Positions 34,055-43,822 of a stretch of DNA of 64,000 nucleotides are shown here, piece by piece. This DNA is from JAKEFM01 sp035695825 (lineage in GTDB: Bacteria; Planctomycetota; UBA1135; JAKEFM01): contig DASRRH010000025.1 in the NCBI GenBank assembly GCA_035695825.1, positions 21,136 to 85,135 on the forward strand, given 5' to 3'. Position numbers and translations under genes: made by a program. The first letter of the stretch is position 1; each line of letters opens with the position of its first letter. The notes beneath the pieces were generated by a model. The model had not been told where the DNA came from. It was given only the letters and a program-made list of their open reading frames with translations, and searched no databases.

Positions 34055-34683
34055 GTGAGCGTCCGCAACGAGTCCTACTGGGTGCCGATCCCCTTCGTGA
34101 TCGAGAAGACGGGGCGCGGCGAGCGGCAGTACGACATCTATTCCCGGCTCCTCGAGGACCGGATCGTCTTCATCGGGACTCCGATCGACGACCACGTGGC
34201 GAACGTCGTCATCGCCCAGCTCCTCTTCCTCCAGAAGGACAACAAGAACCAGGACATCAACCTCTACATCAACTCGCCGGGCGGCTCCGTCACGGCCGGG
34301 CTCGCCATCTACGACACGATGCAGTTCGTCGCCTGCGAGGTCGCGACCTACTGCATCGGCCAGGCGGCCTCGATGGGGGCCGTCCTCCTCTCCGGGGGGA
34401 GCAAGGGGAAGCGCTTCGCCCTCCCCCACGCGCGGGTGATGATCCACCAGCCCTGGGGCGGCGTGCAGGGAGCGGCCTCCGACATCGCGATCCAGGCCGA
34501 GGAGATCCTGAAGATGAAGCGCTCGATCAACGAGATCCTCTCCCGCCACACCGGGCGCGACGTGAAGGCGCTCGAGCGGGACACGGACCGCGACCGCTAC
34601 CTCTCCGCGGAGGAGGCGAAGGAGTACGGCCTCGTCGACGACGTGATCCAGAGTCTCCGGGCCGCTCCCGTGGGGGCCTCCGC

Positions 34684-34687
<4 letters not shown>
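34055..34687 (+). CDS. clpP: ATP-dependent Clp protease proteolytic subunit
   Basis: The 210-residue serine peptidase has the full catalytic triad: S106 in GQAASMGAVLL, H131 in VMIHQPWGG and D180 in DRDRYLSAEEA. The INSPGGSVTAGLAIYDTMQ segment is present. GTG at 34055 is preceded by TAGGAGG, a strong ribosome site overlapping the tig stop. Its stop overlaps the clpX GTG (GTGA). Length fits an unprocessed or lightly processed ClpP. Confidence 0.97.
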
Positions 34688-35967
<1,280 letters not shown>

Positions 35968-35986
35968 GCCGAGGGGGGCGGCTCTC

Positions 35987-36934
35987 GTGCCGCTCACGAT
36001 CTACTACCACCGCGACTTCGACGGGATCTGCTCCGCGGCGATCCTCGCGTGGTGCCTGCGGGAGCGCTCTGGCCGGAGCGACCTCCGCTGGAAGGGGATC
36101 AACTACGACCGCAAGCGCGACTGGCGCTCCTTCGGGGAGGGGGAGGAGTTTGCGATCGTCGACTTCCACTTCCACCCCTCCGCCGCGTACTGGTTCGACC
36201 ACCACCCGACGACCTTTCTCGACGAGGCCCTGCGGGCGGCCTACCGCGAGAGCGAGCGCTGGCGCTTCGACCCGACCGCGCTCTCCTGCCCCCCGGTGAT
36301 CCTGCGCCAGGCGCGCGAGCGCTGGGGGCTCTCCCCTCCCGCGCGCTTCGAGGAGGTCGCGCGCTGGTCCGACCGGATCGACGCGGCCCGCTACCCGACC
36401 GTCGAGGACGCCCTCTTCGGCGACGCCCCCGCCTACCGGCTCGTCCGGGCCCTCACGGTCGCCCCGCACGCCGACTGGTCGGACGCCCTCGTCGAGAGCC
36501 TGATCGACCGCGACCTGGCGGAGACGGCCGGCCAACCCGAGATCGAGCGGATGCACGCGCGCGCCTGTCGCAACCGCGACCGGGCGCTCGCGGAATTCCC
36601 CGGGACCGTCCTCTCGATCGAGGGGGGGATCGTCCTCTACGACGCCTCCTCCGACCGCATCCGGCGGGAGCGGTTCGCTCCCTTCTACCACCACCCCGAG
36701 GCGGTCTACGCCGTGGGGGTCATCCCGACGCGCGCGGGCTACCACGTGACGGCGGGGGAGAACCCCTGGAACGTCCCCCCCGTGCGCGCGAACGTCGGGG
36801 CCCTCTGCGAGCGGTTCGGCGGAGGGGGGCACGCCGGGGTCGGAGGGGCGAACCCTCCGAGCCTCGAGGAGGCGAGACGCGTGGCGGAGGAGATCGCCGG
36901 TGCGCTGCGACGCGAGGTTGCCGCCGGCCGCTGA
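35987..36934 (+). CDS. DHH-family phosphoesterase-like protein
   Basis: The 315-residue protein shows DHH-superfamily motifs: YHRDFDGICSAAIL (motif I, H-x-D-x-D-G), AIVDFHFHP (II), WFDHHP (III, the DHH) and the C-terminal GGGGHAGVGG (DHHA1 glycine motif). Members include nanoRNases and cyclic dinucleotide phosphodiesterases such as GdpP/NrnA, but the substrate here is unknown. No N-terminal sensory domain is present. GTG at 35987 follows clpX by 19 bases, so it may be co-transcribed. Confidence 0.85.
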   Translation: MPLTIYYHRDFDGICSAAILAWCLRERSGRSDLRWKGINYDRKRDWRSFGEGEEFAIVDFHFHPSAAYWFDHHPTTFLDEALRAAYRESERWRFDPTALSCPPVILRQARERWGLSPPARFEEVARWSDRIDAARYPTVEDALFGDAPAYRLVRALTVAPHADWSDALVESLIDRDLAETAGQPEIERMHARACRNRDRALAEFPGTVLSIEGGIVLYDASSDRIRRERFAPFYHHPEAVYAVGVIPTRAGYHVTAGENPWNVPPVRANVGALCERFGGGGHAGVGGANPPSLEEARRVAEEIAGALRREVAAGR

Positions 36935-36970
36935 CCGAGCCCCCGCGTCCCCTACGGTAGAGTCCCGCCG

Positions 36971-38035
36971 ATGTCCCCGGCCGCCGGACCCCCTTCGGTC
37001 CTCGAGCTCGACGCCGCCCCGCTCGAGCGGACCGTCCTCGAGGCGGGAGGAAGGCGCTTTCACGCCGACTCGATCCGCGCCTGGGTCCTCCGGCGCGGGG
37101 CGCGGACCTTCGGGGAGATGACGGACCTCCCGAGGGACGTCGCGGACCGGCTCGCGAGAGCGCTCTCCCCCCTCTCCTCGACCGTCGGGGAGAGGCGCGT
37201 CGCCCCCGACGGCACCGCGAGGCTCCTCGTCTCGCTCCGCGACGGCAACGCGATCGAGACGGTCGTCCTCCCGGGGCGGGCCGGCGCGACGCTCTGCGTC
37301 TCGACGCAGGTCGGCTGCCCCGTCGGCTGCCGTTTCTGCGCGAGCGGCCTCTCGGGGGTCGTCCGCAACCTCACCGCGGCCGAGATCGTCGAGCAGTTTC
37401 TCCACGGCCGCACGGAGGCCGCCTCGGGGGGGGCTTCCCGCCCCGTCGCTCGGGCGGTCGTCATGGGGATCGGGGAGCCGACGCTCAATCTCGAGGCCCT
37501 CCTCGCCGCCCTCGACCTCGTGACGGGCCCCGGGGGCTTCGGCCTGGGGGCCCGGAGGATCACGATCTCCACGGTCGGCTACCCCGACCGCGTCCGCCGC
37601 CTCGCCGCGAAGGGCAAGCCCTACAACCTCGCCGTGTCGCTCCACGCCCCCGACGACGCCACGCGCGCCGCGCTGATCCCGGCGATGGCGCGGGTGCCTC
37701 TCGCCGCGATCCTCGAGGCGGCCCGCGACTACTTCGAGAAGACCGGGCGCGAGCCCACCTTCGAGTACGTCCTCCTCGCGGGGACGAACGACGCCCCGGA
37801 GCAGGCCCGGGCCCTCGCCCGCCTCCTCGAGGGAACGCGCGGGACCGTGAACCTGATCCCCTACAACCCCGTCCCCGAGTCCCCCTTCCGCCGCCCGGCC
37901 CGGCTCGACGTCGAAGCGTTCGCCCGGATCCTGCGCGCGCACGGCATCCCCGCCACGATCCGATGGAGCAAGGGGCTCGAGGCGGACGCGGCCTGCGGGC
38001 AGCTGCGGATCGATCGCGCCCCCCCCGCCCGCTGA
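36971..38035 (+). CDS. rlmN: 23S rRNA/tRNA adenine C2-methyltransferase RlmN
   Basis: RlmN is a radical-SAM enzyme that methylates A2503 of 23S rRNA and A37 of some tRNAs. The 354-residue protein has the cluster motif C116-x3-C120-x2-C123 (CPVGCRFCASG), the MGIGEPTLN SAM-binding segment, and the catalytic methyl-carrying cysteine near residue 342 in AACGQLR. The N-terminal helical domain (about 10-95) is typical. A TPR gene starts 5 bases after the stop. Confidence 0.95.
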   Translation: MSPAAGPPSVLELDAAPLERTVLEAGGRRFHADSIRAWVLRRGARTFGEMTDLPRDVADRLARALSPLSSTVGERRVAPDGTARLLVSLRDGNAIETVVLPGRAGATLCVSTQVGCPVGCRFCASGLSGVVRNLTAAEIVEQFLHGRTEAASGGASRPVARAVVMGIGEPTLNLEALLAALDLVTGPGGFGLGARRITISTVGYPDRVRRLAAKGKPYNLAVSLHAPDDATRAALIPAMARVPLAAILEAARDYFEKTGREPTFEYVLLAGTNDAPEQARALARLLEGTRGTVNLIPYNPVPESPFRRPARLDVEAFARILRAHGIPATIRWSKGLEADAACGQLRIDRAPPAR

Positions 38036-38040
38036 AGGCC

Positions 38041-38361
38041 GTGGACCTCGCCGCCCGGATCGAGGCGTTCCGCTCCCTCCTCGCGCAGGAGCCCGCGGAC
38101 CCGCTCCTCCGCATGGGCCTCGGCCTCGCCCTCCTCGAGTCGGGGGACGCGGAGGGGGCGCGCGCGGAGCTCGCGGAGGCCGTCCGGCTGAAGCCCGACT
38201 ATGCGGCGGCCTACCGAGAGTGGGGCCGCGCGCTCGAGGGCGCCGGTCGACCGGGGGAGGCCGCGGAGGTCTGGGCCCGCGGCGCCGAGGTCGCGCGAGC
38301 GACCGGGGACCTCCAAGCGGGCCGGGAGATGGAGGTCTTCCTGAAGCGGCTCGCGCGGTGA
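38041..38361 (+). CDS. Small TPR protein
   Basis: The 106-residue protein is made almost wholly of three TPR units (about 8-100), including LLRMGLGLALLESGDAEGARAEL and AAYREWGRALEGAGRPGEAAEVW in parts. It has no signal peptide or extra domain. GTG at 38041 is chosen because it follows the rlmN stop by 5 bases; a possible ATG at 37963 would overlap rlmN by 73 bases. It is probably a cytoplasmic adaptor. Nothing suggests a link to the riboswitch region downstream. Confidence 0.7.
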   Translation: MDLAARIEAFRSLLAQEPADPLLRMGLGLALLESGDAEGARAELAEAVRLKPDYAAAYREWGRALEGAGRPGEAAEVWARGAEVARATGDLQAGREMEVFLKRLAR

Positions 38362-38405
38362 CGCGCCGCTCCGCACGACCCTCGGAACGAAACGCCCGCG
38401 CCGAC

Positions 38406-38434
38406 TTGACGCTCTCCGTATGCTCTCTACGTCA
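38406..38434 (+). promoter_or_regulatory. Candidate promoter for the riboswitch-pilin transcript
   Basis: TTGACG at 38406-38411 is a near-perfect -35 hexamer, placed about 35 bases before the first pairing strand of the riboswitch (38435-38440), which is where the transcript should begin. The -10 is poor; TACGTC at 38428-38433 or nearby T/A steps are possible. It could also be a coincidence. Confidence 0.35.
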
Positions 38435-38525
38435 CCTTCATCCAGGGCAAACCGCCCGGAAGGGCGGGACGCAAAGCCACGGGCCCCACCCCTCCTCGCG
38501 AGGAAGGGCAGCCGGTTGCTGAAGG
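38435..38525 (+). promoter_or_regulatory. Cyclic-di-GMP-I (GEMM-I) riboswitch aptamer
   Basis: Core motifs match the GEMM-I class. P1 is CCTTCA (38435-38440) paired with TGAAGG (38520-38525). The joining motif CAGGGCAAACC follows at 38443-38453. A hairpin closes with a GGAA (GNRA) tetraloop, then GGGACGCAAAGCC at 38465-38477, a second stem with a CGCGAGG-type loop, and the 3' AGCCGGTTGC segment. The base at the place of Vc2 G20 is G (38446), as in c-di-GMP binders, not the A of cGAMP-sensing variants. It sits 83 bases before a pilin-like gene. Ligand binding is inferred from the family. Confidence 0.9.
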
Positions 38526-38537
38526 TCGCGGGGAGAC

Positions 38538-38571
38538 GAGGCGCGCGAGCGACCGGGCGGAGGCGCGCCTC
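38538..38571 (+). promoter_or_regulatory. Hairpin downstream of the riboswitch (possible expression platform)
   Basis: A perfect 9-bp inverted repeat, GAGGCGCGC at 38538-38546 and GCGCGCCTC at 38563-38571, lies 12 bases after the aptamer and about 23 bases before the pilin ribosome site. It has no T-tract, so it is not a standard intrinsic terminator. It could act through Rho, pausing or RNA stability. Confidence 0.45.
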
Positions 38572-38608
38572 CAGAACGCGGACCGGCGAGGGGAAAGGAA
38601 GGGAACGG

Positions 38609-39286
38609 ATGAGGCGGGCCCAGGCTGGATTCTCGTTGATCGAGCTTCTGATCGTCTTCTCGGTCCTCGCGATCGTCGCTTCGGTCGCGATCCCGAACCT
38701 CGTCTCGGCGCGCGTGGGCGCGAGCGAGAGGGCCGCGATCGCCACCCTGCGGTCGATCGGCTCGGCACAGGCCCAGGCGAAGGCGGCTGGGGCGATCGAT
38801 GTCGACGGCGACGGCGCAGGGGAGTACGGCTACCTCGCGGAGCTTGCGGGGAGCGCGTACGCCCGCGGCTCGGCCTCCCCGATCTTCCCCACCACCCTCT
38901 CGGGCGCCCTCGGCGCCGTCTCCACCGGTCGCGTCTTCCGCTCGGGCTACGTCTTCCAGATGTGGCTCCCGGATTCCGCGGGCGCGGGGGTCGCCGAGGG
39001 TCCGACGGGTGGAGCGACCGCCGCGGGCGCCGTGGACGCGAACCAGTCCGAGGCGGCCTGGGCTGCGTACGCCTGGCCGGTCCACCGCCAGACCTCGGGG
39101 AACCGGGCCTTCTTCCTGAGCCAGGCGGGAGACCTGCTCCAGTGCCCGAACGAGAAGGCGCGGTACTCGGGGACGGGGACGACTCCCCCCTTCGACGCGG
39201 CCTTCTCCGCGGCGGGATCGCTCCGCGCTCCCCTCGCGGCGAACACGATCGGTCAGGACGGCGAGCTCTGGACGCCGGTCCAGTAG
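38609..39286 (+). CDS. Type IV pilin-like / type II secretion pseudopilin
   Basis: The 225-residue protein begins with a very short leader, MRRAQAG, followed by FSLIELLIVFSVLAIVASVAIP split here around the cleavage G-F; the E at mature position 5 is present. This is the class III signal of type IV pilins and pseudopilins, cut by the prepilin peptidase after Gly. The rest (about 40-225) is a globular domain with VDGDGAGEYGYLAEL, resembling the planctomycete 'DUF1559/prepilin-like' secreted proteins in size but not clearly assigned. AAGGAAGG precedes the ATG. The upstream c-di-GMP riboswitch implies control by c-di-GMP. No pilus-assembly genes are adjacent. Confidence 0.87.
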   Translation: MRRAQAGFSLIELLIVFSVLAIVASVAIPNLVSARVGASERAAIATLRSIGSAQAQAKAAGAIDVDGDGAGEYGYLAELAGSAYARGSASPIFPTTLSGALGAVSTGRVFRSGYVFQMWLPDSAGAGVAEGPTGGATAAGAVDANQSEAAWAAYAWPVHRQTSGNRAFFLSQAGDLLQCPNEKARYSGTGTTPPFDAAFSAAGSLRAPLAANTIGQDGELWTPVQ

Positions 39287-39329
39287 GGCGGGGCGACTCC
39301 TGCCGGCTCCCCTCCCCCCGCGGCCGGGA

Positions 39330-42300
39330 TCAGGGGACGGTGCCGGTGAGGACGACGCTCGCCCCGTCGCGGACCTCGATCGCCCGGCAGGCGAGGTCCT
39401 CGAGGCGGCCGACGCCGAGCGGGAGCGGGTCCCCTCGCCCCGTGTCGAGGCGCATCCTCCCTTTGGTCAGGGCTCCGGCCTGCGCGAGCGACCCGCTCCG
39501 ATCCGCGATCCAGACGCCGTAGGCCGGCCCGCTGGGGAGGCCCTTCGCGCGGAGTTCGAATCGCTCGGTCCCCTTCGATCCCTTGCGGGAGAGGCGCAGG
39601 GTCGCCGAGGCTGGGGCGGAGGAGCCTCTCCCGTACTCGGACGCGAGCGAGACGGCCTTGCGGAGGTCCCTCATCCCGGCCAGGGAAGGGAGGCGGGCCC
39701 GGAGGAAGGGCTTCCCGGAGGAATCGCGGACCTCCAGGCGCCTCCCCTCGAGGCTCGCGAGGAGCGCGCCTCCGAGCTGGGCGGGAGGCGCCCCCTCCCC
39801 CGTGAGGGAGAGGCGCCAGCGCCCCGACGCCGGCGAGGCGGCCTCCAGCTCGCCGAGCGAGAGGAAGGAGCCGCTCCCGACCGCGTCCTCGAGGAAGGCC
39901 GCGTACGGGGAACCGCCGCCGGCGTCGAGCTGTCGGACCTCCACCTCGAGCGACTGGCCCCTTCCTTCCAGCCTCAGCTCCGCCCGACCCGATGCGTCCG
40001 CATCGGGCTCGGCGAGGACCCGCGGGAGGGCCACGCGCGCGCGGAGGCGGAGCTCGACGGGGATCGCGCCCCCGATGCCGGTGAGCGAGAAGACCCGGGC
40101 CTGCCCCGCGTCGAGCGCCCGCGAGGGGTCGGCCCCGGGCGCGCCGAGGAGGAGGTCCGCGACGCCGTCTCCGTCGAGGTCGCCCGCCGTGGCCACCGCG
40201 TCCCCGACGAGATCGCCCGAGAGCCCGGCGTGAGAGAAGACGAGGAGACCGTTGGCCGCCGAGAAGACGCCGACCTCCCCGCCCGGACCCCTTCCCGGGG
40301 CCCCGACGGCCACTTCACCCCGGAGGTCGCCGTTCCCGTCCGGCAGTCCGGCCACGGCCGAGCCGAACCGGGCTCCCGCGGCTTCTCCTTCGAGGACCTG
40401 GAGCGGCGCCCCCGTCGCGCCCGAGAAGATCCACGCGCGCCCCGCGTCGGCGAGGGCGCCGACGTCGCTCGACGGGGAGCCGACGATCCAGTCCTCGACG
40501 CCGTCCGCGTCGACGCGTCCGGCGGCGGCGACCGAGGACCCGAACTCCTCCCCAGGCTGCCCCCCCCCCTCGAGCGTCCGGATCACCGCGCCGGTGAGCC
40601 CCGAGACGACGAGCACCGCCCCCGCGTCGAGAACCCCGACCGGGTCGGCCCCCGGAGCCCCGAGCAGGACCTCGGGGACACCGTCGCCGTCGGCGTCTTC
40701 CGTCGAGGCGACCGACGATCCGAGTCCGTCCCCGGCGTCCTCTCCCGTCCAGAGGTGGAGGGGCGAGCCGTCCGCGCCCGAGAAGGCCCTCGCGCTCCCT
40801 CCTCCCCCACCGGGGGAGCCGACGAGGAAATCGGGGATCCCGTCCCCGTTCAGGTCGCCCGCTCCAGCGACGGAGGCACCGAATCGCTCCGCCGCGTCCG
40901 TCCCCGAGACCGCGAGGATCGCCGAGCCCGTCGCGCCGGAGAAGAGACGGGCGGTCCCCGGCACGCACCCGGCATCGGGGCAGGAGGGCGCACCGGCCAG
41001 GAAGTCCGGAACGCAATCGGCGTCGACGTCGCCGACCATGGCGACGGAAGAACCGAGGCGCCCTTCCTCGACCGTCCCGTCGAACGTGAGGAGGACCTCC
41101 CCGTCCCGGCCTGAGAAGACCTTCGCCTGCCCCGAATAGGGGAAACCGCCAGGCGACGCGCCGGGGATCCCGACGACCAGGTCCCCCCTCCCGTCCCCGT
41201 CCAGGTCTCCGGCCGGAGCGACCGAAGTTCCGAGCCGGTGCCCCTCCGCCGTTCCGGCCACCTCGAGGAGGAGAGGTCCCGGCGTGACGAGGGAGAGGGT
41301 CGGGAAGGGGAAGAGGGTGACCGGGCCGAGACCGTCGTCGACGACGACCCGGAGGACGTCGGTCCCCGACTCCGTCCCCGCCGTCAGGGGGACCTCGTAG
41401 CTCCCGTTCCCGAGATCGGAGACCGGCCCGATCGTCGAGGAGCCCGCGCTCGTCGCGTCGTGGGAGACCGTGACCGTGGCGCCGCCCGTCGTCAGGGGAT
41501 TTCCGTCGATGTCGGAGAGGGCGATCGTGAGCGTCGTCCCCGAGCCGCCGTCGGCGGGGAGCGCAGCGGCCGCCGAGCCCGCCAGCGAGTGGATCGCGTC
41601 GGCGTGGCCGGCCCGGCTCGTCCGGAAGCCGTTGAACATGGTCTGGAGCGTGTTGACCGGGTCCGGAGCGTTCGCGGGCGCGACGACGTTGAGGTCGAGG
41701 TAGTAATCGCCGTTGATGCACCCGGTCCCGAGGCTGCAGGTCCCGTCCGTGTCCCCGATCCGGGCGATCGTCATGTAGGCGACGTGGGCGGACTTGAGGA
41801 ACGCGGGAGGCGGGCACCCGCACCCCATCGGATCCAGGGGGGCGCAGGAGCACCTCCCGTCCCCGCCGAACGACTTCGCGGCCTGCATCGCCGCCATCAC
41901 CTTCTCTCCGAGGTCGCCGGGCGTGTTGATCAGGGCCTGCTCCGCCGCCGTGATCACGGCCGCGCAAGTGAGGATGTTCCCCTGGATCGCGTAGGCGATC
42001 GGGCCCGTCTGTCCGGCGACGCCTCCGGACCACTGCAGCGTCCCCGCCCCGGTGTACGTGGCCGGGGGGTGGCCGAGGGTCACGATCCCGTACTGGCGCT
42101 CGTTCACGATCGTGACCACGCTCGGGATCTGCTGGAGGAACTGGAGGATCGCCTGCGCCGGGACGCCGATCTGCATTTCGTTGAAGATGGTCCGGCGAGC
42201 CCCCCCGCTCTCGTCGACGAGAGCCTGCGCCTGCGCGGCGCCCCGCCCGACGACGATCACCCCCGCGTTCAACTGGAGGTTGAAGCCGGCGAGGCAGGTC

Positions 42301-42431
42301 GCGGAGGCCACTCCGACTTCCCCCGTCGCCGTGTTCGCGACGACGATCGACCAGGTCGCGGAGGCGGGGACGCCGAGGAGGGGGAGGAGAGCGCCGGCGA
42401 CGGCGAGACGGAGGCGATCGGCGCGAGCCAT
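39330..42431 (-). CDS. Secreted DUF1028 (Ntn-hydrolase-like) protein fused to FG-GAP repeats
   Basis: The 1033-residue protein has a signal peptide (about 1-25, ending PASA). A DUF1028 domain follows (about 26-280): TWSIVVANTATGEVGVASATC is its start, written here as two overlapping parts TWSIVVAN and GEVGVASATC. DUF1028 belongs to the Ntn-hydrolase clan, and signal cleavage after PASA would expose Thr as a free N-terminal nucleophile. An Ig-like segment (about 315-400) precedes seven or more FG-GAP blades (about 410-800; DLDGDGRGDLVVG, DLNGDGIPDFLVG). The last 230 residues are beta-rich with KGSKGTERFELRAKG. The enzyme activity is unproven. Confidence 0.82.
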   Translation of the reverse strand: MARADRLRLAVAGALLPLLGVPASATWSIVVANTATGEVGVASATCLAGFNLQLNAGVIVVGRGAAQAQALVDESGGARRTIFNEMQIGVPAQAILQFLQQIPSVVTIVNERQYGIVTLGHPPATYTGAGTLQWSGGVAGQTGPIAYAIQGNILTCAAVITAAEQALINTPGDLGEKVMAAMQAAKSFGGDGRCSCAPLDPMGCGCPPPAFLKSAHVAYMTIARIGDTDGTCSLGTGCINGDYYLDLNVVAPANAPDPVNTLQTMFNGFRTSRAGHADAIHSLAGSAAAALPADGGSGTTLTIALSDIDGNPLTTGGATVTVSHDATSAGSSTIGPVSDLGNGSYEVPLTAGTESGTDVLRVVVDDGLGPVTLFPFPTLSLVTPGPLLLEVAGTAEGHRLGTSVAPAGDLDGDGRGDLVVGIPGASPGGFPYSGQAKVFSGRDGEVLLTFDGTVEEGRLGSSVAMVGDVDADCVPDFLAGAPSCPDAGCVPGTARLFSGATGSAILAVSGTDAAERFGASVAGAGDLNGDGIPDFLVGSPGGGGGSARAFSGADGSPLHLWTGEDAGDGLGSSVASTEDADGDGVPEVLLGAPGADPVGVLDAGAVLVVSGLTGAVIRTLEGGGQPGEEFGSSVAAAGRVDADGVEDWIVGSPSSDVGALADAGRAWIFSGATGAPLQVLEGEAAGARFGSAVAGLPDGNGDLRGEVAVGAPGRGPGGEVGVFSAANGLLVFSHAGLSGDLVGDAVATAGDLDGDGVADLLLGAPGADPSRALDAGQARVFSLTGIGGAIPVELRLRARVALPRVLAEPDADASGRAELRLEGRGQSLEVEVRQLDAGGGSPYAAFLEDAVGSGSFLSLGELEAASPASGRWRLSLTGEGAPPAQLGGALLASLEGRRLEVRDSSGKPFLRARLPSLAGMRDLRKAVSLASEYGRGSSAPASATLRLSRKGSKGTERFELRAKGLPSGPAYGVWIADRSGSLAQAGALTKGRMRLDTGRGDPLPLGVGRLEDLACRAIEVRDGASVVLTGTVP

Positions 42432-42517
42432 GGAAACCCCCGAGCGATGCAGCACCGAGCGAGGATACCTCGCGGGGCCAGAGGAACGATAGGCGAGCCC
42501 GTCCTGAGCGGGCGGGA

Positions 42518-43822
42518 CTACGGGCTCCGAACCTGCCTCGGGAGGCGCACGAGGAGGTCGAGGGGCCCGCCTTCGCCCACGGCGACCTCCCCCTCCTGCT
42601 CGACGAATCCCTCGGCCACGGCACGGTAGGTGTAGGCCCCGGGGGAGAGCGTCGTGCTCGGCTCCTCGAACCACGGCGCGAAGTCGCCCGCCTCGACGTA
42701 GGAGACCCGACCTCGTGCATCGGAGAAGGTGACCAGGGCGATCGGCACCTTCTCGCCGCGGTCGTCGAGAACCCGGATCCGGACGAGAGTCCCCCCGCGC
42801 AGCTCGACCTGCAGGTCCGTCTTCTCCCCGGAGCGGACGAGCGAGGGAACGGACTCCGACGGGACGAAGCCGCTCGTCTGCGCCGACGCCACGTAGAGCC
42901 CGGCGGCGAGTCGCCGCACGGTCGCGACCCCGTTCCCGTCCGTCACGTCGAAGTTGCGCGACGGCCCGAGGCCCGGGTCGCGCTCCACGTCCGTCCTCTC
43001 CAGGGTCACGAGCGCGCCCGGGACGGGCTTCCCCGACGGGTCGTGGACCGCGACGACCGCGGTCCCGCCGCGGGGAAGAAAGAAATCGACGTCGGCGGGC
43101 GCTCCCGTCCTCACCTCGACCGGACCCCGGACGTCGACGGCGAGCGTCTCGTCGTCCGAGGGGGCGCTGAAGGGCCGGAACGTCTCTCCCGCCGTCGCGC
43201 GATAGACGCCCGGCGCGAGGTCGAGCACGCGGAACCTCCCGGTCCCGTCCGTCCGCGCGAAGGCGGAGCGCCCCGCCATCCGCACCGGGTCCGGACCTCC
43301 CGGCTCATCGCCGTACGGCCAGACCTCGACGGAGATGTCGGACACCGGCGAGCCGTCCTCCGCGCGACGCACGCTCCCGCGGATCTCGCCGCCCGCGAGC
43401 TCGACGGGGCATGCGAGCTTTCCTTCCGCGGGCACGGCGATCGCGCGCGCTCCCCCCGCCGAGACGACCGAGCGGTCGTCCACCTCGGGGAAGTCGCCGC
43501 GCCGGGGGTAGACGACGAGTCGAGCCTCTCCGCCGGGGAGGGCGAGAATGCGGAACGAGCCGTCCTCCGCCGTCACGGCGCGGCGGCGCCGCTCGCGCAG
43601 GTCGGCGCCCTCCTTCCCCTCTTCCGAGGCGGGAACGAGCGTCACCTCCGCTCCGGGAACCCCCTTCCCCTCCCGGGTCACCCGACCCCGCAGGACGACG
43701 CCGCTCTCCGGGACGACCCTCGGTCCCCGACACCCCGCTAGCCCCAAGCTCGCCAGGAGACAGAGCGCCCCCCCCGCGAAGGAGGAGAGGCGAGGAGAAC
43801 CGCTCGAGGAGGAGTCCCTCAC
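42518..43822 (-). CDS. Lipoprotein with carboxypeptidase-regulatory-like domains
   Basis: The 434-residue protein has a lipobox LAGC with the lipidated cysteine at residue 31. Repeated transthyretin-like (CarboxypepD_reg) domains follow, marked by GVPGAEVTLVP, GSFRILALPGGEARL, GRFRVLDLAPGVYRA and KPVPGALVTLER. At least four units are visible. No enzyme domain is attached, so it is likely a structural or adhesive outer-surface lipoprotein. Its GTG start overlaps the stop of the threonine-synthase paralog (GTGA). A related but non-lipidated protein is encoded at 45064-46680. Confidence 0.8.
   Translation of the reverse strand: MRDSSSSGSPRLSSFAGGALCLLASLGLAGCRGPRVVPESGVVLRGRVTREGKGVPGAEVTLVPASEEGKEGADLRERRRRAVTAEDGSFRILALPGGEARLVVYPRRGDFPEVDDRSVVSAGGARAIAVPAEGKLACPVELAGGEIRGSVRRAEDGSPVSDISVEVWPYGDEPGGPDPVRMAGRSAFARTDGTGRFRVLDLAPGVYRATAGETFRPFSAPSDDETLAVDVRGPVEVRTGAPADVDFFLPRGGTAVVAVHDPSGKPVPGALVTLERTDVERDPGLGPSRNFDVTDGNGVATVRRLAAGLYVASAQTSGFVPSESVPSLVRSGEKTDLQVELRGGTLVRIRVLDDRGEKVPIALVTFSDARGRVSYVEAGDFAPWFEEPSTTLSPGAYTYRAVAEGFVEQEGEVAVGEGGPLDLLVRLPRQVRSP

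Noticed and set aside
32735..34683. Extension of clpX upstream as one long protein
   Set aside because: The frame is open by chance through tig and clpP; the zinc finger and the GTGA overlap fix the clpX start at 34684.
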